From the NCBI GenBank assembly GCA_001800905.1, contig MGWH01000001.1, positions 124,001-188,000 of the forward strand: a stretch of 64,000 nt of DNA, given 5' to 3'. Both the position numbers and the translations under genes were made by a program. Shown here in pieces: positions 23,410 to 30,885 of the stretch. The stretch is from Flavobacteria bacterium GWA2_35_26. GTDB lineage: Bacteria > Bacteroidota > Bacteroidia > Flavobacteriales > Flavobacteriaceae. Under the pieces are notes generated by a model. It was not told where the DNA came from and did not search any database. It saw nothing but the letters and a program-made list of their open reading frames with translations. How positions within the stretch are numbered: position 1 is the stretch's first letter; each line of letters opens with the position of its first letter.

Positions 23410-24258
23410 TAACAATCCCATACATTTTTCTAAACTCTCTCGAAACCCCGGCACCACCACCCCAAAGGTAGTTGTAATTTTGGATTTGTCCAATAAGGAA
23501 TAATGCGGTCGTTGGGCTGGCGTGGGATAATCCGAAGACGGAATGCCTGAAATCAAACAGTCCCATCCTCCTATTGCTTGAATGGCTAACGCAAATTCAT
23601 ACCAACTGATTTCCCCTTCGTTGGAATAATGATAGATCCCAGCTTGCCAATGCGGATGCGTAATTATAGTTAGTATCGCTTGTGCCAAATCAGCGGCGTA
23701 AGTAGGACTTCCAATTTGATCATTCACTACATTTAAACTATCGCGTTCCTGCATCAAGCGAGACATCGTTTTAACAAAATTGTTCCCAAAACGAGAATAC
23801 ACCCAAGACGTTCGAATTACAATTGCATTGGAATTTTCACGAAGACAAGCTTGTTCTCCAGCTAATTTGGTTTGTCCATAGACATTGATCGGTCCGGTTG
23901 GGGCATCTTCTGTCAAAGCCGTACTCGAGTTGCCATCAAACACATAATCGGTAGAAACATGCAGTAATTGAGCACTATGAGATTGTGTCCATTGCGCCAA
24001 AACGCCTACCGCTTGATGATTCAATATATCCGCCAATTCAGTTTCCGTTTCCGCTTTATCCACAGCCGTATAAGCGGCACAGTTGATAATAATTTGTGGC
24101 TGAATCACATCCAGAGTATTGGATATCGATGCCAAAGCACTCAAATCCAAAACCGAACGATCGGCAAACACCCATTCGAATTGCAAATAGCGACTTGACA
24201 ATTCCTTCAATTCAGAACCCAATTGCCCGTTGGCACCTGTTATTAGTATTTTTTTCAT
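23392..24258 (-). CDS. rmlD: dTDP-4-dehydrorhamnose reductase
   Basis: The 288-aa SDR enzyme performs the final reduction to dTDP-L-rhamnose. The N-terminus MKKILITGANGQLGSELKEL holds the Rossmann motif, followed by LLHVSTDYVFDG and the catalytic YGQTKLAGEQ. I chose ATG 24258 over the upstream TTG. The last residues come from a 10-nt repeat array, so the native C-terminus may have been altered slightly. The RhuM-like gene is upstream and separates it from rmlC. Confidence 0.95.
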   Translation of the reverse strand: MKKILITGANGQLGSELKELSSRYLQFEWVFADRSVLDLSALASISNTLDVIQPQIIINCAAYTAVDKAETETELADILNHQAVGVLAQWTQSHSAQLLHVSTDYVFDGNSSTALTEDAPTGPINVYGQTKLAGEQACLRENSNAIVIRTSWVYSRFGNNFVKTMSRLMQERDSLNVVNDQIGSPTYAADLAQAILTIITHPHWQAGIYHYSNEGEISWYEFALAIQAIGGWDCLISGIPSSDYPTPAQRPHYSLLDKSKITTTFGVVVPGFRESLEKCMGLLRIDTN

Positions 24259-24281
24259 TTTTTTTACCAATTGCTCTTTTT

Positions 24282-24335
24282 GCTTCGCCTCGGGTCGTGA
24301 ACCGTAATTCGATTCAGTTAACGATTTACAATCTA
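24282..24335. repeat. 22-nt inverted-repeat arm followed by a 7-nt array at the RhuM gene 3' end
   Basis: GCTTCGCCTCGGGTCGTGAACC (24282-24303) is the reverse complement, with two differences, of 18696-18717. It leads into TGAACCG, TAATTCG, ATTCAGT, TAACGAT, TTACAAT in 7-nt phase, ending two nt before the RhuM gene stop. Confidence 0.6.
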
Positions 24336-24336
24336 C

Positions 24337-25152
24337 TTAAATGCTGCTAGCATCGATATGTAATCTTGAAAAAGCAAACCATTTCTTTCCCAAATCTTTA
24401 ACGGAAGCGCCTAAATGATAGACCTGATTTTCGTCAATAATTATAAAACGATCATGCGATTTCTTTTCTATTTGAACACTTACTGGTTCATACTGTGCAT
24501 TATGTTTTTTGATATCCAATTGGAATTGAGGCGTTATTTTTTCTGTATAAATTGTTGCTTTAACAGTTTCATTACGTTTAGAAAGTAACAGCAAAACTCT
24601 TTCGTCTACATAATTATCAATAAGTACTATTGACTTTTTTGCTGATTTAACAAGATCTGAAACAAATACATAGGCATCAAACAACTGGCCATCAAAAAAT
24701 ATTCCTTGTTGAGCTGGTAGTTTAGCATGTAGTAATTGTTCTATTTTAAAATCATGTTCGAATACTCTTTTCTCTATGGTTTCTACTCTATGTTGAAGCG
24801 CATATCCTCTTAACAAGTAGGATTTTAATATTGCACTAGACCACTTTCTAAATTCAACTCCTTTAGTAGATTTGACTCTGTATCCAACAGACAAAATCAT
24901 ATCCAAATTATAATACGCTACTTGATAGACTTTTCCATCTTTTGCAGTTGTCGCAAAATTTGCGACAACTGAAATAGTGCTTAACTCTTCTTTAAGTGCG
25001 TTATTAATATGTTTTCCAATTGTTTTGATATCTCTATCAAACAAAATTGCCATTTGATTTCTATTTAACCAAACGGTTTCATCTTCAATTCGTACCTCTA
25101 TTTGATTGGAAGTACTTTCTAATTGATACGTAATTATAGATTTTTCATCCAT
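24337..25152 (-). CDS. RhuM-family protein with C-terminal PLD-like domain
   Basis: The 271-aa protein has an N-terminal RhuM-like region (VRIEDETVWLNRNQMAILFD, IGKHINNALKEEL, YYNLDMILSVGYRVKS, EFRKWSSAILKSYL). From about residue 165 a second domain contains SHDRFIIIDENQVYHLGASV, resembling the HxK(x4)D motif of phospholipase D-like nucleases with Arg in place of Lys. RhuM proteins often accompany mobile or defence genes, and a DNA-directed role is plausible but unproven. The gene splits rmlD from rmlC and is bordered by repeat arrays on both sides. Confidence 0.82.
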   Translation of the reverse strand: MDEKSIITYQLESTSNQIEVRIEDETVWLNRNQMAILFDRDIKTIGKHINNALKEELSTISVVANFATTAKDGKVYQVAYYNLDMILSVGYRVKSTKGVEFRKWSSAILKSYLLRGYALQHRVETIEKRVFEHDFKIEQLLHAKLPAQQGIFFDGQLFDAYVFVSDLVKSAKKSIVLIDNYVDERVLLLLSKRNETVKATIYTEKITPQFQLDIKKHNAQYEPVSVQIEKKSHDRFIIIDENQVYHLGASVKDLGKKWFAFSRLHIDASSI

Positions 25153-25233
25153 AACGGGGCTTTTTATGGGTTGTAAATTATTTATTATTGCGAAACAAAA
25201 AGTTAATTATAATCGAGTTGATACTAAGATTTG

Positions 25234-25345
25234 TAATTCGTAATTCACTTTGCATAAGTCATATCAACTGAACACTATCGTCTGAACACTGAACACTTCC
25301 TATATCACAAATCGTAACTCGTATATCCCAAATCGTATATCTAAA
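25234..25345. repeat. Long degenerate 7-nt array (about 16 units) at the rmlC 3' end
   Basis: In unbroken 7-nt phase the plus strand reads TAATTCG, TAATTCA, CTTTGCA, TAAGTCA, TATCAAC, TGAACAC, TATCGTC, TGAACAC, TGAACAC, TTCCTAT, ATCACAA, ATCGTAA, CTCGTAT, ATCCCAA, ATCGTAT, ATCTAAA. The last units include the rmlC stop. This is the longest such array in the window. Confidence 0.75.
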
Positions 25346-25889
25346 ACTCGCTATTACACTCCTCAATCCCCGGCAAAACCATATCCTTATCCGAGACAAT
25401 AGCATCCTTCAAATCCATGCCCCAGTCGATGTTCAAAGAGGGATCATCAAAACGAATACCGCCTTCACTTTCCTTGTGGTAAAACTGATCGCATTTGTAC
25501 ATAACGACTGCGGTTTCACTAATAACCGAAAAACCATGGGCAAAACCATGCGGAATCAACAATTGTTTTTTATTCTCTGTTGATAAGCGTATCGCAAAAT
25601 GCTGTCCATAGGTTGGCGATTGCTTTCTGATATCTACAGCAACATCAATGATTTCACCTTGTAGTACTCTCACTAATTTAGTCTGAGCAAAAGGCGGATT
25701 TTGATAATGCAAGCCTCTCAAAGTTCCCTTTTTTGAAAACGATTGGTTGTCTTGTACAAATTGGATGTTAACTCCTTGTGCTGCTAAAGTGTTTTGATTG
25801 TAGGCCTCAAAAAAATACCCACGAGTATCTTCAAATACGGTGGGATTGATAATTACTAAATCTTGTATGGGTGTCGTTTCTATAGTCAT
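25341..25889 (-). CDS. rmlC: dTDP-4-dehydrorhamnose 3,5-epimerase
   Basis: The 182-aa cupin-fold enzyme epimerises C3 and C5 of dTDP-4-keto-6-deoxyglucose. Signature segments are VFEDTRGYFFEAYN, SFSKKGTLRGLHYQ with the catalytic His, and PHGFAHGFSVISETAVVMYK. Full length. Its last codons lie in the 7-nt array. Although separated from rmlD by the RhuM gene, the four rml genes are on the same strand and complete the dTDP-L-rhamnose pathway. Confidence 0.95.
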   Translation of the reverse strand: MTIETTPIQDLVIINPTVFEDTRGYFFEAYNQNTLAAQGVNIQFVQDNQSFSKKGTLRGLHYQNPPFAQTKLVRVLQGEIIDVAVDIRKQSPTYGQHFAIRLSTENKKQLLIPHGFAHGFSVISETAVVMYKCDQFYHKESEGGIRFDDPSLNIDWGMDLKDAIVSDKDMVLPGIEECNSEF

Positions 25890-25900
25890 TATTTCTGTTG

Positions 25901-25950
25901 TCTGTCATTGCGAACGTAGTGACACCTGCTTAACGCAGGCAGGCAATCTG
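25901..25950. repeat. Interspersed hairpin repeat TGTCATTGCGAAC...GGCAATCTG
   Basis: TCTGTCATTGCGAACGTAGT leads to ACCTGCTTAACGCAGGCAGG and GCAATCTG. CCTGC and GCAGG can form a small hairpin. It is GC-richer than its surroundings; from memory, related strings are dispersed in many Bacteroidota genomes. It is directly upstream of rmlC. Confidence 0.5.
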
Positions 25951-25984
25951 TTCCTATCGTAAATTGTTACATTTTTAAATTTTC

Positions 25985-26012
25985 AAATCGTATATCTAAT
26001 ATCGTAAATCTA
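25985..26012. repeat. 7-nt array at the sugar transferase 3' end
   Basis: AAATCGT, ATATCTA, ATATCGT, AAATCTA in 7-nt phase. The stop codon of the sugar transferase (26010-26012) is the CTA of the last unit. Confidence 0.65.
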
Positions 26013-26564
26013 ACTTTGAACCATTCTATCCCCAGACCCCTTCCCCAATACCGTTGCAATAATGTAATAAAAATACTTCACAACTGTCAATTGACTAGTC
26101 ATTTTAGCATCGGTTTCGGCGAGGAGTTGTGGGGTAGACATGTCGATTTTATTGATTTGTGATAAACCCGTAATGCCAGGAACTACTTGATATACCCCTC
26201 GGCTATCGCGTTCTTGAATTAACTCTTCTTGATTGAATAAATTAGGTCGTGGCCCTACTAAACTCATATCGCCTAAAAGGACATTCCACAATTGAGGTAA
26301 CTCATCTAGTTTGGATTTTCTTAAAAAGGCACCGTATTTTGTCACTGCACTATAATTGGCTAGATGCGTAGCTACTGATTTCGTATCTACATGCATAGAA
26401 CGCAACTTATACAAATAAAAGGGCTGCTTATTCTTACCCACGCGCTCCTGACAGAAAACAGGAGAGCCCGTATCAAAATACCCAATAAATAGTAATACCA
26501 AAAGTATCGGACTTAAGAGCACCAGTCCAATCAAAGAAAAAATAAAATCAAAAAATCGAATCAT
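26010..26564 (-). CDS. Initiating sugar-1-phosphate transferase (PglC/WcaJ C-terminal type)
   Basis: The 184-aa monotopic enzyme moves a sugar phosphate from a UDP-sugar to undecaprenyl phosphate, starting repeat-unit assembly. It has one N-terminal hydrophobic segment (FFDFIFSLIGLVLLSPILLVL) and the family signatures FCQERVGKNKQPFYLYKLRSM, KLDELPQLWNVLLGDMSLVGPRP and PGITGLSQIN. The short form is typical of PglC/WbpL-like function with an acetamido-sugar. With CapD and the SDR at 27.2 kb it probably initiates on a QuiNAc- or FucNAc-type sugar (inference). Confidence 0.93.
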   Translation of the reverse strand: MIRFFDFIFSLIGLVLLSPILLVLLFIGYFDTGSPVFCQERVGKNKQPFYLYKLRSMHVDTKSVATHLANYSAVTKYGAFLRKSKLDELPQLWNVLLGDMSLVGPRPNLFNQEELIQERDSRGVYQVVPGITGLSQINKIDMSTPQLLAETDAKMTSQLTVVKYFYYIIATVLGKGSGDRMVQS

Positions 26565-26620
26565 AAAATAAGTGTTTACTACCTATAAGGGTAACAATAA
26601 TAGTCCAAATATAAATTTGC

Positions 26621-26685
26621 GAATCGTAATTCGAAGTTCGTGATTAGTAATTCGAATCACGGATCACGGATTACGGTTCACGTAC
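26621..26685. repeat. 7-nt array at the cupin gene 3' end
   Basis: GAATCGT, AATTCGA, AGTTCGT, GATTAGT, AATTCGA, ATCACGG, ATCACGG, ATTACGG, TTCACGT, nine units in phase, ending seven nt before the cupin stop codon. Confidence 0.75.
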
Positions 26686-26691
26686 TAAAAC

Positions 26692-27171
26692 CTATCTTCC
26701 AAAATCATCCTGAACTCTTACAATATCGTCTTCATCCGAAGGATGATTGGCATCCGTATGTTGCCAAATCTCTGCTATAACAGCATACTCAGCCAAGCCA
26801 ATTAAACGGTGGCGTTCGCCTTGTTGTAAAGTAATGGTGTCGCCCACATTCAATAGCTCCAACTCTCCTTCATTGTCGTTAGGGCTCCTTCTAACCCCAG
26901 CTTGACCTTGAATGACACGCCAAATTTCGGCTCTTCGATGGTGGTATTGCCAAGACAATCGTTTCTCTGGCGCTACCACTAATATCTTTGGACTTAATGC
27001 CCCACCTCTTCTTAAGGTAGAAACATCCAAGCCATCAAAATACCGATTGGCAAATTGTTGTGCTTGCTCCTCTGCAATAACGAAAAAAACACCCCAAGGG
27101 CGGTAGTAATCTTTTGAAACGATGGTAAAATGATTCGTTTCTATTTGTTTCTGTATAGTTTCGAAAATCAT
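26692..27171 (-). CDS. Cupin protein similar to the mannose-6-phosphate isomerase type II C-terminal domain
   Basis: The 159-aa cytoplasmic protein is a single cupin: RPWGVFFVIAEEQ, then RLSWQYHHRRAEIWRVIQG with metal-binding His and Glu residues, and GDTITLQQGERHRLIGL. The pattern is that of the isomerase domain of bifunctional ManC/AlgA proteins without the guanylyltransferase part. The substrate is unclear, since no GDP-mannose genes are in the window. The track start 27174 is a TTG; ATG 27171 overlaps the SDR stop (TGATG). Confidence 0.8.
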   Translation of the reverse strand: MIFETIQKQIETNHFTIVSKDYYRPWGVFFVIAEEQAQQFANRYFDGLDVSTLRRGGALSPKILVVAPEKRLSWQYHHRRAEIWRVIQGQAGVRRSPNDNEGELELLNVGDTITLQQGERHRLIGLAEYAVIAEIWQHTDANHPSDEDDIVRVQDDFGR

Positions 27172-28052
27172 CAAATAAACGATTGAATTGTTTTTACAAG
27201 ACCATCTTTAGCAGAAATAGGTAATCTTTCAATTCCGAGAGAAGTTTTTATTTTTGAGTTAGATACTACAAAATTTTCAGTCAATTTATCCAAACGTTCA
27301 GTATTTAATGGTAAATGTAATACATCCCCAAATTTAGCAATTGTGTTAATTATTTTTTTAGAAATAGATATAATTTTTGCTTTTTTATTTGTTGTTGTAG
27401 CTATTATCTCAATTAATTCATTAGTTGATAAAGTTTCATCATCTGCTAAATTGTAAATTCCCGAAGGAATATCTTCTCGTTCAATTAGTTCTTTAATGAT
27501 AAACATCAAATTATCGATGCTGCAGAAAGAACGCTTATTTTCAAAAGCACCAAGTGGCCAAGGAATATTCTTTGAAACGAGTTTGTACAATAAATTCAAA
27601 TTTCCTTTATTTCCAGGGCCGTGAATCATACAAGGCCTGAGTACATAAACTCTCTTACCCTCTGGAATTTTATTTGATAAAATATATTGTTCGGCTAGTA
27701 ATTTACTCTTACCATAGGGAGTTAATGGGTTCGGATGGCATTGCTCGGTTAATTCTCCTTCAAATTGGTCTGCAACTGCTTTAACTGAGCTGAGTGTAAT
27801 AAATACCTTCGCTTCAGTAGCAAGAAAAGCATCGTAAACTTTTTTAGTGAGCTCAGTATTGACTTCGTAATATTCTTGAGAAGCAGATGTATTTTTGAGG
27901 TCGTGGGCTTTGCCTGCGAGGTGGATAACTACTTCAGCACCATCAATATTTGATTCGTTACCTCTTGAAGAAACACAAATAACTTCATTTTTAAAATTAT
28001 TTAAAAATGAAGTACCAACAAAACCTGATGCACCTGTTATAAAAATACTCAT
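27171..28052 (-). CDS. NAD-dependent sugar epimerase/reductase (WbpV-like SDR)
   Basis: The 293-aa extended SDR has the Rossmann motif FITGASGFVGTSFLNN, VVIHLAGKAHDL and catalytic PYGKSKLLAEQ (YxxxK). LRPCMIHGPGNKGNLNLLYK and NKRSFCSIDNL are typical of the SDRs that reduce or epimerise UDP-4-keto-6-deoxy-HexNAc in O-antigen loci (WbpV and relatives). With CapD and the short sugar transferase it could supply the lipid-linked starter sugar. It overlaps the GT4 gene upstream by 4 nt and the cupin gene by one base. From here upward the DNA becomes visibly more AT-rich. Confidence 0.85.
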   Translation of the reverse strand: MSIFITGASGFVGTSFLNNFKNEVICVSSRGNESNIDGAEVVIHLAGKAHDLKNTSASQEYYEVNTELTKKVYDAFLATEAKVFITLSSVKAVADQFEGELTEQCHPNPLTPYGKSKLLAEQYILSNKIPEGKRVYVLRPCMIHGPGNKGNLNLLYKLVSKNIPWPLGAFENKRSFCSIDNLMFIIKELIEREDIPSGIYNLADDETLSTNELIEIIATTTNKKAKIISISKKIINTIAKFGDVLHLPLNTERLDKLTENFVVSNSKIKTSLGIERLPISAKDGLVKTIQSFI

Positions 28053-29230
28053 GTATAACTCAAAATTGATTTTGCCATCAATTTATTGATGTAGCTACGT
28101 TTATATTTCAATTTAAATTCTTCTCGATCAATCGAATTTGATGGCATATCTGTCTTCAAAAATTCAACTAACTGTTTTGAATTACAAGGTTCAAAAACAT
28201 AACTGTCTGATACTTCATTTTTTATGAACTCAGCAGCAAACCCGGAAACACCAGCAATTATAGGTTTACCAAAAGTGGCCAACTCAAATATTTTAGATGG
28301 CAACACTTTTCTGAACGCTGGATAATCATTCAAATGAATAAAAAGATAGTCGGCATTATTGTAAATAACTTGCAGCTCCTTTCTGTTAACTGGTTTTTTG
28401 AGAACTACATTACATAATGATAATTTTTCAATTTCATCATTTAGCAATTTTTTTGTACCTCCATCTCCAATAACAGTAAATTCAAATTCACTACCAAGCT
28501 CATTAGCGGCATGTGGAATTACTTTATGGAGACCCTGTCCTTCTCCAATATTACCTGCATACACTATCGATTTTTTTGAAATGATTTTGTCTTTTTTCTC
28601 GATAGATGAAAATGAAACTAAAAATTCTTCATCAATACCATTTGTGTAAAAAGTAAATTCTGTATTCTTGAATTTAGAGAAATACGATTTAAACCCGCCT
28701 GATATTAAATTGATATGTTTTGCATAATTGAAAGTCTTATTTTCAATCAACTTTAAGATTGGAAGAATCCCCAGTTTAAGAATCTTAGATTTAAACACAT
28801 CCGACATTGTATCAACAAATATGTCTCTAATATCTAAATACAATGGAGAATTAGATTTTTTTGCAATCGTATATCCTAAATATGCGGTGAACAATCTGCT
28901 TGATGAGGCGAATACCAAATCTGGTCGCTTGTTCTTATTTAACTTAATTACCTCTAAATAAAACGTTTTAAAAGAAAATACTTGATCCAACATGCCGCTT
29001 TTGTGTGCTGGCAATGAAATTCTATGTATTCTTAAATTTCCTTCTTCTTCAAACTTAGGGGCACTTTGCTCAAAAGTGCTATATCGATTAGGAAGTGTGG
29101 TATAAACATCAACAATAATATCCTTCTCACGGGCTTGTTTAGCTAACTCTATTGCCAATGGGGAATTCCGAAAAGACCCAGCACATAAATCCGGTTGAAA
29201 ATAAAATGTTAAATAAACTATTCTTTTCAT
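28049..29230 (-). CDS. Glycosyltransferase family 4 protein
   Basis: The 393-aa GT-B enzyme has an N-terminal acceptor domain with FYFQPDLCAGSFRNSPLAIE, then a donor domain with KSIVYAGNIGEGQGLHKVI, LEFTVIGDGGTKK-like segment EFTVIGDGGTKKLLND, and PSKIFELATFGKPIIAG, the conserved Glu motif of GT4. It resembles the WbuB/WcaI-type transferases that act early in O-antigen assembly. Donor and acceptor are unknown. It overlaps both neighbours by 4 nt (ATGA), so it is translationally coupled. Confidence 0.88.
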   Translation of the reverse strand: MKRIVYLTFYFQPDLCAGSFRNSPLAIELAKQAREKDIIVDVYTTLPNRYSTFEQSAPKFEEEGNLRIHRISLPAHKSGMLDQVFSFKTFYLEVIKLNKNKRPDLVFASSSRLFTAYLGYTIAKKSNSPLYLDIRDIFVDTMSDVFKSKILKLGILPILKLIENKTFNYAKHINLISGGFKSYFSKFKNTEFTFYTNGIDEEFLVSFSSIEKKDKIISKKSIVYAGNIGEGQGLHKVIPHAANELGSEFEFTVIGDGGTKKLLNDEIEKLSLCNVVLKKPVNRKELQVIYNNADYLFIHLNDYPAFRKVLPSKIFELATFGKPIIAGVSGFAAEFIKNEVSDSYVFEPCNSKQLVEFLKTDMPSNSIDREEFKLKYKRSYINKLMAKSILSYT

Positions 29231-30849
29231 TTACTCCAACTTATTGAAACTTTACTAGAAAATGGTGTAGTACCGTTAATTAGAATACATTTATTTTTTT
29301 TACTTGAACCAAATGAGTCATGATAAGTAGATGAAACAACATGTATTTTATGATCAGATGTGATTTTTACTAAATTTTCTGATAATTTATTTAAGAATAC
29401 AATATTATCAATCATTTCTACTTGAATATCTGGATGTATATACAATCGGTGTTGAATATTATTTTTTTTACCTGTTACCTCATCAATTATGTCAAGATTT
29501 CCATCACTCACATTCCATTTTCGATTATGTTTTGGTCTATTTAGCAAACGTTTATACCCATTATGAGTTGCTGAAATTTCTAAAGAATCACCAATTTTGG
29601 TTTTTACAATATTACTTATAATTGCCCTTCTTGCGACCCTGAAACCTGACCACACTTCCGAGGAATTTTTACCATCTATCTCAATAGTTGAATGTGCTGA
29701 AGTACTTCTTTGTCTTAAGCGTTCTTTTGAAAAACCATATTCGCTGGTTCCAGAATTTACAATTACCCTATTTCCTTTAATTGCTAATTCAAAAGATAAC
29801 GTATCAGCATGAGCATGACCTGGTAAATAGTCAGGGCCTATATGACCTATATCTATAATCAAATGTATATCTTTTTCCTTATAAACTCCAAAACCACTTT
29901 CCTCAAAATGATGAAACTTTATTTCTGATTTTATTTCTGACATTAACCCAAGTTCTAAAGCTAAATTATTTAGTTCATTAAAGCTAGGTGCTATACCATT
30001 AGCACAATCATTAAAATGCGATAATTCATTATTATTGTATTTCATTAAAGATAACCAATGCATACCCTTAAAATAATTATCAAGTATTTTTTGAGTTGGA
30101 AAACTTGGTGGCAAACCACAAGTTAGTTGATATAGATCTAATAAATCTTCCATAGCTAAAGCATGATACATTGGACTCAATTCAAAATGTGCACCATCAG
30201 ATAGAAATTGTTCATTCAATTCTTTACTCAATATTTTTATTGCCTTCTTATAAATTATTGATTTTTCATCAAGATTAAAAAAAACACACGCAAAAAGTAA
30301 GGCTTTGATATTCACAAACAGATGATTACCTAGAAGGTGGTATTCTGGTCTAGCAGCTAACCAACGAACTTGATTCCATAAACTCAATTGCCCCTCTTCT
30401 GTGAGACCCTTTGTATCCCAATGCCACTTTATCCAATTAACAATTCTGAGAGAGGTTGGATATGGTTCCCAACCTGTTCCTTTGCCATAGGGGTTTTCAA
30501 TTATCCATTTATAAACAATGTTTTTCTGAAACTCTATCTTATTTTGTTCTTTTTGTCTCAAAAAATCAAAATAATGTAAGTTATATCTCCATAATTTAGA
30601 AATTGATAAATCATCCCACCCAGTATCTAAAAGTTGATGCGTTTCATTTAAAAATGTAAAATTATCATAATCTAATGTTACATTATTCTTTGAAACACCA
30701 TTAAAAGAAATGCTACTATTAATAATAGGAAAGCTCTTTGTGTCAGTTATAGATCTTGGAAATAAGTAAAGAAATCTCCATACAATTTGTTTTAGCTTTA
30801 AATACTTTATTGTATGATAAAGTCTTGTAGTATAATTTAAAATATGCAA
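29227..30849 (-). CDS. Heparinase II/III-like protein
   Basis: The 540-aa protein has an N-terminal alpha-helical toroid (YLLGNHLFVNIKALLFAC, LSPMYHALAMEDLLDLY) and a C-terminal beta-sandwich with GHAHADTLSFELAIKGNRVI and SAHSTIEIDGKNSSEVWSGF, the heparinase II/III signature. No signal peptide is visible, so it appears cytoplasmic. In polysaccharide loci such proteins often pair with the two-domain oxidoreductase found just upstream; whether they cut, epimerise or modify uronic-acid-containing chains is not settled. The start appears to be TTG 30849, as no ATG is near. Confidence 0.88.
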   Translation of the reverse strand: MHILNYTTRLYHTIKYLKLKQIVWRFLYLFPRSITDTKSFPIINSSISFNGVSKNNVTLDYDNFTFLNETHQLLDTGWDDLSISKLWRYNLHYFDFLRQKEQNKIEFQKNIVYKWIIENPYGKGTGWEPYPTSLRIVNWIKWHWDTKGLTEEGQLSLWNQVRWLAARPEYHLLGNHLFVNIKALLFACVFFNLDEKSIIYKKAIKILSKELNEQFLSDGAHFELSPMYHALAMEDLLDLYQLTCGLPPSFPTQKILDNYFKGMHWLSLMKYNNNELSHFNDCANGIAPSFNELNNLALELGLMSEIKSEIKFHHFEESGFGVYKEKDIHLIIDIGHIGPDYLPGHAHADTLSFELAIKGNRVIVNSGTSEYGFSKERLRQRSTSAHSTIEIDGKNSSEVWSGFRVARRAIISNIVKTKIGDSLEISATHNGYKRLLNRPKHNRKWNVSDGNLDIIDEVTGKKNNIQHRLYIHPDIQVEMIDNIVFLNKLSENLVKITSDHKIHVVSSTYHDSFGSSKKNKCILINGTTPFSSKVSISWSK

Positions 30850-30885
30850 TATAATTCTATCTTTATTGTTAGATTTAAATAATAA

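Noticed and set aside
24337-25152. Prophage or integrated element around the RhuM gene
   Set aside because: No integrase, phage structural genes or att-like duplications are seen; only the single gene and short repeats.
16148-26685. CRISPR-like arrays from the regularly spaced repeats
   Set aside because: Units are 7-12 nt, degenerate and directly adjacent, with no spacers of constant length and no cas genes.
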